Assembly (NCBI GenBank): GCA_002471825.1
Contig: DKQS01000002.1
Coordinates: forward strand, 1-64,000
Direction: 5' to 3'
DNA: 64,000 bases
DNA from: Flavobacteriaceae bacterium UBA7302
GTDB taxonomy: Bacteria; Bacteroidota; Bacteroidia; Flavobacteriales; Flavobacteriaceae
Part shown: in pieces, positions 45,407 to 54,800 of the stretch
How the letters are laid out: each line of letters opens with the position of its first letter
How positions within the stretch are numbered: the stretch's first letter is position 1
Program-made: the position numbers and the translations under genes
The notes under the pieces: generated by a model
Told to the model about the DNA's origin: nothing
The model's input: the letters and a program-made list of their open reading frames with translations, nothing else
The model's database searches: none

Positions 45407-46615
45407 ATGGAAATCTTATCATTATCAACTGAAATAGTTCTTCTTCTGATATTCGGATTGGTCTTTTCTGTGACATATTTATTACTGCCTAGAATACGAA
45501 AAACCACTTTGAAATTTGATTTGTACGATACGCCTGATCACAGAAGCTCGCACAAAGAAATAGTACCTACGTTTGGAGGTGTAGCATTTTTTATCTGTAT
45601 CATTTTAGTATTGTTTTTTATTCAGTATATGGATACTGATGGCATTACCGTTTCTATGTTGGTGGCCTGTACCATTACTTTTTTTGTTGGGTTAAAAGAT
45701 GATTTTCAGAATCTTTCACCGAAAGTGAAGTTTTTTGGTCAGATTCTTTCAGTGGGAATGATTTTATCCCACCCTGAATTTCAGATTAGTTCATTTCATG
45801 GTTTCTTGGGAATTCAAGAAATTCCATTATTAGCATCCATAGGTTTGAGTGCATTTTTGTTTTTAGGGTTTATCAATGCCTTTAATTTGATCGATGGTAT
45901 TGATGGGCATGCATCAATTGTTGGAATTGTAATCTCCGTAACATTCGGATTGATTTTTTATAAATTGGAGATGTTCTTTTATTTGGCAATCTGTGTTGTT
46001 TTAGTTTCCACTCTATTTGCTTTTTTACGATTTAATTTTTCTAATCGTCAAAAAATATTCATGGGTGATACCGGGTCATTGGTAATCGGACTAGTTCTTG
46101 GGGCTCTTGCCATGCGTTTGTTATCCTTAGGGTTTGAACCATTTTCAAGTATTGCAATTACTAGAACGGAAATTCCTCTATTGCTACTTGGTGTTTTAAT
46201 TATCCCAGCGCTCGACATTTCGAGAGTAATATTTATTCGTTTGGTAAGAAAGAAGTCTATTTTTTCGCCTGATAGGAACCACATTCACCATGTATTAATT
46301 GATGCTGGACTGTCCCATATGCAAGCATCTATTTTAATCGGAATCGTAAATGCAATAATTATTGCATCAAGTTATTTCGCTTTAAAATATTTTGATTTGA
46401 TTTACGCGGTTTTGTTTTTTAATATTCTAGTAATAGCATTGGTATTATCTTTCTTTATTCTTAATAGAAGTATTGCAAATAGAAGAACCAAGGTATATAT
46501 TAGAGCAATTTTATTCAGGCTGAAGAGAGTCTTTTCGAAATCAAAAGATTCTTTGCAAGAAGAAAGATTAGCTTTCAACCAAAAACTAAAGAAAATTGGA
46601 ATCCTATTTTTCTAG
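45407..46615 (+). CDS. WecA/TagO-like undecaprenyl-phosphate sugar-1-phosphate transferase
   Basis: The 402-residue polytopic protein has the MraY/WecA signatures. LYDTPDHRSSHKEIVPTFGG is the first cytoplasmic loop, GLKDDFQNLSPKVKF holds the DD motif, FNLIDGIDGHA holds the NxxDGxDG site, and MGDTGSLVIGL and RNHIHHVLIDAG follow. It should transfer GlcNAc-1-phosphate or a similar group to undecaprenyl phosphate. ATG 45407 was chosen; an ORF start 84 bases upstream adds 28 non-conserved residues and lies before the predicted promoter. It is a second possible primer enzyme besides the PglC-type protein. Confidence 0.88.
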   Translation: MEILSLSTEIVLLLIFGLVFSVTYLLLPRIRKTTLKFDLYDTPDHRSSHKEIVPTFGGVAFFICIILVLFFIQYMDTDGITVSMLVACTITFFVGLKDDFQNLSPKVKFFGQILSVGMILSHPEFQISSFHGFLGIQEIPLLASIGLSAFLFLGFINAFNLIDGIDGHASIVGIVISVTFGLIFYKLEMFFYLAICVVLVSTLFAFLRFNFSNRQKIFMGDTGSLVIGLVLGALAMRLLSLGFEPFSSIAITRTEIPLLLLGVLIIPALDISRVIFIRLVRKKSIFSPDRNHIHHVLIDAGLSHMQASILIGIVNAIIIASSYFALKYFDLIYAVLFFNILVIALVLSFFILNRSIANRRTKVYIRAILFRLKRVFSKSKDSLQEERLAFNQKLKKIGILFF

Positions 46616-46627
46616 TTGTTGATCTTC

Positions 46628-47368
46628 TTAGCTAAATAGTTCAATATTATTCCGAACTATTTCTTTAATCTGTTTCTGAATCTTTTTCGATCCTATTCCT
46701 TTTAGGTTTTCCAAATGTCTTTTGTGGTGAGAATCAGTTCCAACTAGGTCATAGAAGTTATCTTCCAATAATAATTTTGTAACTCTTTTAACAGCCTCAC
46801 CGTAATAACCTGATAATGCCAAAAGGTTTAATTGAAACAAACATCCCGAAGCTTTTAACTTTTGATATTCTTTGTAGTTCTTATGGTAAGTTATGTAGCG
46901 TTCAGGATGTGCTAAAATAGGTTTGTAACCTTGTAGTTGAATTTCAAATAGGATATCGTATAGATTTAGAGGCGGACTAAAATAAGACATCTCCACCAAA
47001 ATATAATTATCCTTTAAAGTCAGAAGATCTTTCTTTTTCAAGAGCTCCACAAACTGCTCATCCATCATATATTCAGCGGCGGCTCGCAGTTTTATATCCT
47101 TCATACCTCGATTCTTCAGTTCTGTTTGTACTTCTTCCAATTTAGAAGTAATGATTTTGGAAGTATTGGGGTAAACATCACCTAATACATGTGGGGTAGT
47201 TATGATATTTTTTATACCGTAAGAAGCCATTTTTTTGATCAATTCAATAGAGTGATCCAAATCCTTGGCACCGTCATCAATTCCCGGTAACAAATGCGAA
47301 TGAATGTCAACAAATCCCTCTGGAAAGAAATCGTTTAATTGTATGTTCCTCTTCTTAAAAAAAATCAT
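46628..47368 (-). CDS. CpsB/YwqE-type PHP-domain tyrosine phosphatase
   Basis: The 246-residue protein has the PHP metal-binding motifs DIHSHLLPGIDDGA (about residues 21-34), TTPHVLG, AHPERY and GTDSHH. This family dephosphorylates BY-kinases of the Wzc/CapB type, so it is probably the partner of the kinase at 42,836. It is convergent with the WecA-like gene, with only 12 bases between the stop codons and no clear terminator there. It marks the right edge of the polysaccharide locus. Confidence 0.9.
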   Translation of the reverse strand: MIFFKKRNIQLNDFFPEGFVDIHSHLLPGIDDGAKDLDHSIELIKKMASYGIKNIITTPHVLGDVYPNTSKIITSKLEEVQTELKNRGMKDIKLRAAAEYMMDEQFVELLKKKDLLTLKDNYILVEMSYFSPPLNLYDILFEIQLQGYKPILAHPERYITYHKNYKEYQKLKASGCLFQLNLLALSGYYGEAVKRVTKLLLEDNFYDLVGTDSHHKRHLENLKGIGSKKIQKQIKEIVRNNIELFS

Positions 47369-47805
47369 GACGCGAATTTACAAAATGGGATTTTAGAAAG
47401 GTAATTTTACAGTTGGGAATTTTGATTTACGATTTTGGCTTTTGGCTATTGGCCATTGGCGGACATCGGTCAATGAATTGTGGCTAGCGGAACGCGCAGG
47501 ATTATCAAACTGTCAATTGACGATTTCTAATGATTCAAAAAAAAAATAATTAAATGATACTTGATTATTCATGTTAATCTAACTTCTACTATCTAATATC
47601 CGATAACTGATAACTGATAACTGATAACTGATAACTGATAACTGATAACTGATAACTGATAACTGATAATTGATCATTGTTTCATGTCTCTTGATTCCTC
47701 ATTCAATCATCCTGACTCTAATTCAAATAAATCGTTTGCGGATATATTTCTGTTTCCTATTGGAAACCATATTGACAAGAATTATATTTACATAAAAAAT
47801 CAATC
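47369..47805. other. Repeat-rich intergenic region at the edge of the polysaccharide locus
   Basis: No coding region is supported in these 437 bases. The left part (about 47,430-47,500) holds imperfect reiterations such as TTTTGGC/TATTGGC/CATTGGC. The middle carries the heptamer array described separately. The right part has TATATTTA near 47,786, one base off the -7 consensus, which may serve the downstream kinase gene. Confidence 0.5.
47602..47678 (+). repeat. Heptanucleotide tandem repeat (GATAACT)n
   Basis: Ten perfect copies of GATAACT run from 47602 to 47671 and an eleventh, GATAATT, follows. The array is non-coding and sits between the divergent cpsB-type phosphatase and sugar kinase genes. 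With unit length 7 and no spacers it is a minisatellite, not a CRISPR array. Copy number is likely to vary between strains. Confidence 0.97.
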
Positions 47806-48657
47806 ATGATACTAATTGCTGATGGAGGCTCTACCAAGGCCGATTGGATTGCACTGGATCAAAATAAAGGGGAAGCCTTTCGTGTTCGTACACTGGGATT
47901 AAATCCTGCTGTGGCTTCTGAAGAGGAGTTGCACAACCGTATCATCCACATGTTTCAGCTAATTCAAGTAAAGGATGAAGTAACCAATATTTATTTCTAT
48001 GGGGCTGGGTGTGGGACACCAGTAGCTAAAAAAATTCTCCATGATGTGATGAAAAACATCTTTGTGAATGCTGAAGTTGTGGTTGAGGAAGACATGCTCG
48101 CTGCCGTATATGCAGCCACAGGAAACGACCCTGCTATGGTTTGTATTCTCGGGACTGGATCCAATAGTTGTTATTTTGATGGAGAACAAATGCATATGAA
48201 AGTGGCTTCCTTGGGTTTTGTATTGATGGACGAAGCAAGTGGCAACTATTTCGGAAAGCGTTTAATCCGCGATTACTATTATGACCTAATGCCAAAATAC
48301 ATCGTTGAGAAGTTTGAAAAAGACTTTGATCTCGATGCAGATACTATCAAGAAAAACATTTACCGCGAACCAAATCCGAATATGTATCTGGCCTCTTTTG
48401 CAAAATTCATGTTTGATTTTAAGGAAGAAAAGTATGTACGTCGATTAATGAAACGTGGATTTGAGAAGTTTTTCCGATACCGAATTCTACCTTATGAATT
48501 AAGTCCTGATACGCCAATTTACTTTATTGGGTCTATTGCTCATTATTTTAGGGAAATCCTAGATGATGTTGCTGAGAAAAATGGATTGAAAATTACCGAT
48601 GTGATTCAACGACCTATCAACAACTTGATTGAATACCATCGTAAATATATCAACTAA
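47806..48657 (+). CDS. BadF-family N-acetylglucosamine kinase
   Basis: The 283-residue protein has the ASKHA sugar kinase motifs: IADGGSTKADW (residues 4-14, phosphate 1 loop), CILGTGSNSCYF and LGFVLMDEASGNYFGKRLI. Bacteroidota members of the BadF/BadG group phosphorylate amino sugars such as GlcNAc, probably in cell-wall recycling. This would match the AnmK and MurF functions elsewhere in the window, but the substrate is not proven by sequence. Its end overlaps the convergent murF gene by 8 bases. Confidence 0.82.
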   Translation: MILIADGGSTKADWIALDQNKGEAFRVRTLGLNPAVASEEELHNRIIHMFQLIQVKDEVTNIYFYGAGCGTPVAKKILHDVMKNIFVNAEVVVEEDMLAAVYAATGNDPAMVCILGTGSNSCYFDGEQMHMKVASLGFVLMDEASGNYFGKRLIRDYYYDLMPKYIVEKFEKDFDLDADTIKKNIYREPNPNMYLASFAKFMFDFKEEKYVRRLMKRGFEKFFRYRILPYELSPDTPIYFIGSIAHYFREILDDVAEKNGLKITDVIQRPINNLIEYHRKYIN

Positions 48658-49909
48658 GAAGTTCTAAACTTCGTTCTAGTTGCATTCCTCTTGAACCTTT
48701 GATTAATATCGAAGAGTTTTCTATCGGATTACTTTCCACGAAACTTTTAAACTCTGAAAAGTTTAGGAATTTGATTCCGTTGGTAACATTCGTTTGGTGA
48801 AAGTGTTCACCAACGAAATACTGGTTATCAATGCACAAAGATTCTGTTAAATCAACCATTGCTTGATGTTCTTTCGTACTATCTTCTCCCAATTCGAACA
48901 TATCCCCGAGGATTACTGTTTTGGTTTGGTTTCCCGATTTAGCAAAACTCTTTAAAGCAACCTCCATACTTGATGGATTGGCATTGTAAGCATCTAGAAT
49001 AATGGAATTTGTTCCTTTTTCAATGATTTCTGACCGGTTGTTATCAGGAACATAATTTTCAATCGCTTTTTTGATATTGTCGTTGGAGATGCCGAAGTGT
49101 TTGCCAATGGTCGCAGCGATTGCCATATTATTGTAATTATAGGCTCCTACAAGATTGCTTTGAATTTCTTCCTGGTCCAATTCCAACTTCACAAATGGTT
49201 CATCGGAAACTAACTGTATTTTTTTATAAAAAGGAATCGAGGTTATATCTTTTGTCTTTTCAACTTGAATGGGATCCTCCGGGTTTACAAAGGCTATTTT
49301 TCCATTTGCACGTAAGAAGTCATACAATTCGCTCTTGCCTTTAATTACTCCCTCAACGCCGCCAAAGCCTTCCAAGTGTGCTTTTCCGAAGTTCGTGATG
49401 TATCCGAAATCAGGTTCACAAATTGACGATAAAAAAGCAATTTCCTTCTGGTGATTGGCGCCCATTTCGATAACAGCCATTTCAGTGTCAGGTTTAATGG
49501 ATAACAAGGTAAGTGGAACTCCAATATGATTGTTATAATTTCCTTTTGTAGCAGCAGTTTTAAATTGGGTTTTTAATACGGCATGAATCAATTCCTTCGT
49601 CGTTGTTTTTCCGTTACTTCCCGTCAAACCAATAAATGGGAAGTCCAATTGATTTCGGTGAAGGTTGGCGAGCTTTTGCAAGGTTTCTAGAACATTATCC
49701 ACCAAAATGCATTTATCATACTTTGCATAAGCTTCTTCGTCTACAATAGCGAAGGAGGCACCTAACTCTATGGCTTTCTCTGCAAATTCATTTCCATTGA
49801 AATTAGCACCCTTTAAGGCAAAGAACAACGCTCCTTTTCTAATTTTCCGAGAGTCGGTGTCAACAAGGTAATTTTTAGTATATAATTGGTAAATCGATGC
49901 TAGTGTCAT
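48650..49909 (-). CDS. murF: UDP-MurNAc-tripeptide D-Ala-D-Ala ligase MurF
   Basis: The 419-residue Mur ligase has the substrate-binding N-terminus TDSRKIRKGALFFALKG, the P-loop GLTGSNGKTTTKELIH, IEMGANHQKEI, and NPSSMEVALK followed by ILGDMFELGEDS. It adds D-Ala-D-Ala to the peptidoglycan precursor in the cytoplasm. ATG 49909 is preferred over a TTG 9 bases upstream, because the TTG lies within the terminator T run. Its predicted promoter lies inside the loop of the gldJ terminator. Confidence 0.96.
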   Translation of the reverse strand: MTLASIYQLYTKNYLVDTDSRKIRKGALFFALKGANFNGNEFAEKAIELGASFAIVDEEAYAKYDKCILVDNVLETLQKLANLHRNQLDFPFIGLTGSNGKTTTKELIHAVLKTQFKTAATKGNYNNHIGVPLTLLSIKPDTEMAVIEMGANHQKEIAFLSSICEPDFGYITNFGKAHLEGFGGVEGVIKGKSELYDFLRANGKIAFVNPEDPIQVEKTKDITSIPFYKKIQLVSDEPFVKLELDQEEIQSNLVGAYNYNNMAIAATIGKHFGISNDNIKKAIENYVPDNNRSEIIEKGTNSIILDAYNANPSSMEVALKSFAKSGNQTKTVILGDMFELGEDSTKEHQAMVDLTESLCIDNQYFVGEHFHQTNVTNGIKFLNFSEFKSFVESNPIENSSILIKGSRGMQLERSLELLS

Positions 49910-49916
49910 ATGATTC

Positions 49917-49953
49917 AAAAAAAATCCTCATTGCAAAAATAACAATGAGGATT
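49917..49953 (-). terminator. gldJ terminator with the murF promoter in its loop
   Basis: On the minus strand, an 11-bp stem (arms 49953-49943 and 49933-49923) closes a 9-base loop and is followed by TTTTTTT, a good terminator for gldJ. The loop and its closing base contain TATTTTTG (49941 to 49934), an exact -7 element. It would start the murF transcript near 49930, about 20 bases before the murF ATG. Confidence 0.75.
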
Positions 49954-49975
49954 CATATTTTAAATTTCAATTGAA

Positions 49976-51658
49976 TTATCTAACTGAATTTCTTGGTTTT
50001 TTCTTCTTGCTGCCCATTGGTCCAACAATGTCAGATACACATCTAAATCCGATGTAGTTCGTCGCCATGTACTCAGGTAAGTAGCGTCGTTGAGCCGGGT
50101 CTAACCAGTATTCTCTATCGGCCCAAGAACCTCCTTTGTAAACTCTTGTATTATCACTGATCAAAGTCGTTCTTCTCTTTGAGTCGTTTTGTAATACTTG
50201 TTCTCCAGTATTTGGATCTCTTACCAATTTCGGCTTTTTAGGAGAGTTGTACATGCTTGGTCTTGTCGCGAAACGATCGTTGTCATCTTCGTAGAAACGT
50301 GATGAATTCAAATCGCCATCTCCAATGTTAGAGTTGTCTGCCATTGAGAAGTTTCTTCTAAAGGTAGCGTCCTTTTTCGTAATCGGAACGTATTTGATTG
50401 ACCCTGGTAATTGCTTCGGAATGATTCTTCCGTTGGGTAAGGTATCGTATTCCATGTTGGCTCCGTTTCCGTTCGCTTCGGTGAAAACAACGTTACCATC
50501 CTTATCGATCATTTTCTTAGTAAACAAATTTCCTCTGAAATAATTGAAGTCGTTGGCTTCGTTGTCAATGATTGGTCTGTATACATCAGAAACCCATTCC
50601 GCAACATTACCTGACATATCATATAGTCCGAATCCGTTTGGTGGATACGACTTGATTTTTATTGGAATATCTGATCCATCAGAACTCCATCCGGATAAAC
50701 CACTATACTGTCCTTTTCCTTGCTTGAAGTTGGCTAACTGATCACCTCTATATCTTTTTGACTTAGAGCGCGTATATTTCCCATCCCAAGCATATTTCTT
50801 ACGACCTCGAATGTTGTTGTATTCTCTATTTTCAATATTTGCCTTTGCAGCAAATTCCCATTCAGCTTCTGTAGGTAATCTGAACTTCTGGGTTAAGATT
50901 CCGTCAGCTCTTGTGATTTTTCTTCCTTGGAAAGCATCTCTTCCAGGTTTTAAATCGCCTCTTCTTCTGGCAGTTTTAACACCACGCTTGTAAATGGTAG
51001 TGTCTCCGTCAAACAATCTTGAATCATCGGTTAAGAAAACCTCCGTGTCAAAATAGTTGCTGATGGAGTCTGCCTCAAAAATATTTTCAATGTGACCTTT
51101 GTCAATTAATGTTTTTAGATTCACTGCATTAGTTCTCCATTTACAGTATTCGTTGGCTTGCAACCAGCTAACACCAACCACTGGATAATCTCCATAGGCA
51201 GGATGTCTGAAATAGTTATCCGTTAGAATGTCCGTATTCCCTAAGCTTTTTCTCCAAACCAAAGTATCTGGTAAAACAGAACTGTAGATATGCTTGTATT
51301 TTTCATCAGAAGGAGGGAAGACATCCTTGATGTACTGAACAAATAAAAAGTATTCCGAATTGGTTACCTCTGCTTCATCCATATAAAATGAACGCACATG
51401 CATCTTCCTTGGAGTGGTATTCCAATCAAACATCACATCATCTTGAACTGCTCCCATGGTAAAAGAACCACCTTCAACGGCAACCATTCCAGGAGGAGGG
51501 TTCTGACCTTCAAATGATGTTCCCTTAATATAATTTCCATATCGGGGGTCATTGAAACTCAAACCGGTTAAAGAAGATTTACTTTTATTTGATTTACTAC
51601 ACGAAGTGAAGTAAAGGGAGAAAACAGCTAAAAATAGTACTCTAAAAACGTGTTTCAT
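49976..51658 (-). CDS. gldJ: Gliding motility/T9SS lipoprotein GldJ
   Basis: The 560-residue lipoprotein has a signal peptide ending YFTSC (C20). The body is an FGE/sulfatase-modifying-factor domain: VEGGSFTMGAVQDD, YFLFVQYIKD, DYPVVGVSWLQANEYCKWR, RLPTEAEWEFAAKA, GLYDMSGNVAEWVSDVY and GGSWADREYW. GldJ is needed for gliding and type IX secretion in Flavobacterium and helps stabilise other Gld proteins. ATG 51658 was chosen because the signal peptide starts there; the ORF continues 16 codons upstream without conservation. It is divergent from porU, a conserved arrangement. Confidence 0.94.
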   Translation of the reverse strand: MKHVFRVLFLAVFSLYFTSCSKSNKSKSSLTGLSFNDPRYGNYIKGTSFEGQNPPPGMVAVEGGSFTMGAVQDDVMFDWNTTPRKMHVRSFYMDEAEVTNSEYFLFVQYIKDVFPPSDEKYKHIYSSVLPDTLVWRKSLGNTDILTDNYFRHPAYGDYPVVGVSWLQANEYCKWRTNAVNLKTLIDKGHIENIFEADSISNYFDTEVFLTDDSRLFDGDTTIYKRGVKTARRRGDLKPGRDAFQGRKITRADGILTQKFRLPTEAEWEFAAKANIENREYNNIRGRKKYAWDGKYTRSKSKRYRGDQLANFKQGKGQYSGLSGWSSDGSDIPIKIKSYPPNGFGLYDMSGNVAEWVSDVYRPIIDNEANDFNYFRGNLFTKKMIDKDGNVVFTEANGNGANMEYDTLPNGRIIPKQLPGSIKYVPITKKDATFRRNFSMADNSNIGDGDLNSSRFYEDDNDRFATRPSMYNSPKKPKLVRDPNTGEQVLQNDSKRRTTLISDNTRVYKGGSWADREYWLDPAQRRYLPEYMATNYIGFRCVSDIVGPMGSKKKKPRNSVR

Positions 51659-51743
51659 TCTTTTTTTGAAATTTAGTGTGCAATTTACGATAAAATTGTA
51701 CTTCACAACAAGTGAATTTTTAAATTAATCCGTACTTGTTATT

Positions 51744-51751
51744 TACATTTG
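51744..51751 (+). promoter_or_regulatory. Putative -7 element upstream of porU
   Basis: TACATTTG is an exact TAnnTTTG match 90 bases before the porU ATG. The predicted first base, 51755, is the A of an ATG that opens a 13-codon reading frame ending at 51796. No -33 TTG lies at the usual distance. Confidence 0.45.
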
Positions 51752-51754
51752 TTT

Positions 51755-51796
51755 ATGAAACGATTACTTTTAGGGTTTAGTATAATTAATCCATAA
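51755..51796 (+). other. Possible leader mini-ORF before porU
   Basis: ATG 51755 opens a 13-residue frame, MKRLLLGFSIINP, closed by TAA at 51794-51796. It starts exactly where transcription from the TACATTTG element is predicted. It resembles the start of a signal peptide and of PorU itself (MKRFFLLFF). It could be a regulatory leader peptide, a decayed duplicate of the porU start, or chance. Confidence 0.25.
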
Positions 51797-51840
51797 AAGG
51801 CAAAAATATCTTAACATTTATTGCGTTATTTGAAGGAGAT

Positions 51841-54800
51841 ATGAAGCGATTTTTCCTGCTATTTTTCATACTATTTCTTGGTGTTGCTCAAGCTCAAGTG
51901 CAGAACTCTGTATTGGCCGAAGGTACTTGGTTCAAGTTTAGTATTGATACCACCGGGGTTTTTAAAATCGATCGTAGTTTTTTGCAGCAACTAGGTGTTT
52001 CTACTAACGGACTTGATCCTCGTAAGATTCGAATCTACGGAAATGGAGGTACCATGCTTCCCGAGTTGAACAGTGAGCCTCGATTGGACGATTTGCAAGA
52101 GAATGCCATTTATGTTGAAGGACAGGATGATGGAGTCTTTGATGCCGATGATTTCATATTATTTTACGGAAAAGGACCGCATGACTGGGAGGTAAACACG
52201 ACCGACGGGATCGCGACACATCGATTCAATATTTTTTCAGAAAAGTCCTATTACTTTTTAACGATTGGAGATACCGATGGCAAACGGGTCCGAACTCGTA
52301 TTCCTCCTTTGGTGGTTTCTAGCAATCCGATTCGTGATTATGACGATTATATCTTTGTTGAGCGAGACGAACGAAGCCTTCTCGGTGCGGGAACCCAATG
52401 GTTTTTTAATGAGGACCTGAATTCCGTGGCCAATGCCGATTTTACGATTCCTTTTCCAAATGCTTTGCCAGGAAGTAATCTTCGTATCAAGGTGAGGGGA
52501 GTAAGCAATTCAGTCATCGAAACTTCATTGAATGTCACAGCCAATGGCACTAATCTTTTTGATATCGTTTTTCCAGCGGTTAATCCTCAGTCGCTTACTA
52601 AGGCTTTTGCCTTGCAACAAAGCGCAACGGTACCTGTGAATTCAAGCAACGTTACTGTAAATCTGACCTATGATAATCGCGGTAACCCTTCTGCCGAAGC
52701 CTATTTGGATTACATAGAAGTTCAGGGGAAGAAAAGTTTGGTGTATGACGGCAAGCAATACTCCTTTCGAAGTTTTCAACAGGCAAATTCATTTGACAAT
52801 GTGCAGTATACCATTGTAAATGGTGTTGATGCTTTTGATGTTTGGGACGTTACCAACCACATCAATCCACAAATCATAACCAATCAGACTTTTGTAGCCG
52901 ATTTTACCTTTGAAGATTTTGGAGGATCCTTAAAAGAATATGTGGTTCTTGCCAAGGACGATTTTTATACCCCAATCATTGAATCCGACTCTAGGGTTGC
53001 CAATCAGAATTTACATGGATTGCAAGACATTAATTATCTGATCATTACCAATAACGAATTAGCTGCTCAGGCACAACGATTGGTGGATTATCATCAAGCC
53101 AATTCCAATTTGAATGGTAGCGTGGTCGATATCGACCAGATTTACAATGAGTTTGGTTCTGGGTCCAAAGACATAACGGCCATACGAGATTTTATCAAAT
53201 ACCTTTATGACAACAATTCGACCCCCTCAGGGAAATTAAAATATGTCTGCTTTTTTGGAGATTCTTCCTACGATTACAAAGACCGTATTCCTTCGAATAA
53301 TAACATTGTTCCGGTTAAATTGTCTGACATCAGCTTCAATTTGGCGAGTTCTTTTGTAACGGATGATTATTACGTGATGTTGGACCCGATTGAAGGGAAC
53401 ATGCAACTTTCTCATACCATTGATGTTGTAAGTGGACGCATTCCCGTTTCGGATATTTCCCAGGCCAAGGATGTGGTTGATAAAATGCTGTCCTATTACA
53501 ATGCTGACGCGATTGGCGATTGGAGAAATACCATTACCCTAATTGCCGACGATATTGACGAATCATTTGATGAGGATATTCAGCTTGGAGTCGAAGAAAT
53601 TGCTGACGACATTAGAAACAACAAACCCATATTCAATATTTCTAAGATCTATATGGATGCCTTTGTTCAGCAAAATACCGCCGCTGGGGAACGTTATCCG
53701 GAAGTGAATAGGGCCATCACCAACGCCATCGAAAAAGGAACCCTTGTTATGAATTATTTTGGGCATGGAGGCGAAGATGGTTTGGCCACAGAACGAATTG
53801 TAGACAAACCACAAATTCAAGAGTTTGTACACCCCAAGACACTGCCCTTATTTATTACTATTACTTGTGAATTTTCAAGATTCGACAATCCGGCACGAAT
53901 AACGGCGGGCGAATTGACTTTTTGGAACCGAAATGGTGGTGCGGCAAGTATGATAACAACAACTAGAGAGGTCTTCATACCTAACGGACAAGAATTCAAT
54001 CGACAATTAACCCGTACGCTTCTGGCTTTCAATAATGAGGATTATACCATTGCGGAGAGTTTGATGCTAACCAAAAATCAGTTTCGAAGCTCACAGAAAT
54101 ACTTTGTCTATTACTTCGGTGATCCTGCTATGAAATTGGCAATTCCGAAGCCCAATATCCGCATTACTAAAATGAATGATGTAGATATCACCCAATCCTT
54201 AGATACGATTAAAGCACTGTCAAAAATTAAGTTTGAAGGTGTTGTGGTTGATGAGAATAACAATCCGTTACCAAATTTTAACGGTACGCTGTCTACCACT
54301 ATTTTCGATAAGCCTATTGATAAAACTACGTTGCTCAATGATGGCGTTGGATCGACCATGACCTTTGACACTCAGGACAGCAAAATATTTCGGGGAAAGT
54401 CTTCCATAGAAAACGGAAGTTTCAGTTTTGACTTTATTGTGCCGAAGGATATTAAAATCGCGTTTGGAAAAGGGAAATTAAGTTTCTACGCTGAAAACGG
54501 AACGGAGGATAAGGGAGGTTTCAATTTTGATGTGGTTGTCGGAGGCATTAATGAGAATGCTCCAGAAGATACAGTCGGTCCGGAAATTCAGTTGTTCATG
54601 AACGATGAGTCCTTTTTGGATGGCGGAAATACCAATTCATCACCAAACCTGATAGCGGTTCTCAAAGATCCCAGCGGTATCAACACTTCCATCACGGCAG
54701 TTGATCACGATATTGTTGCAATTTTAGATGGTGATACTAATAATCCCATTGTCTTGAACGACTTTTATCAAACCGAATTGAATGATTTCACCAGTGGAAA

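Noticed and set aside
47602..47678. CRISPR array
   Set aside because: The unit is 7 bases with no spacers and no cas genes nearby; it is a tandem minisatellite.
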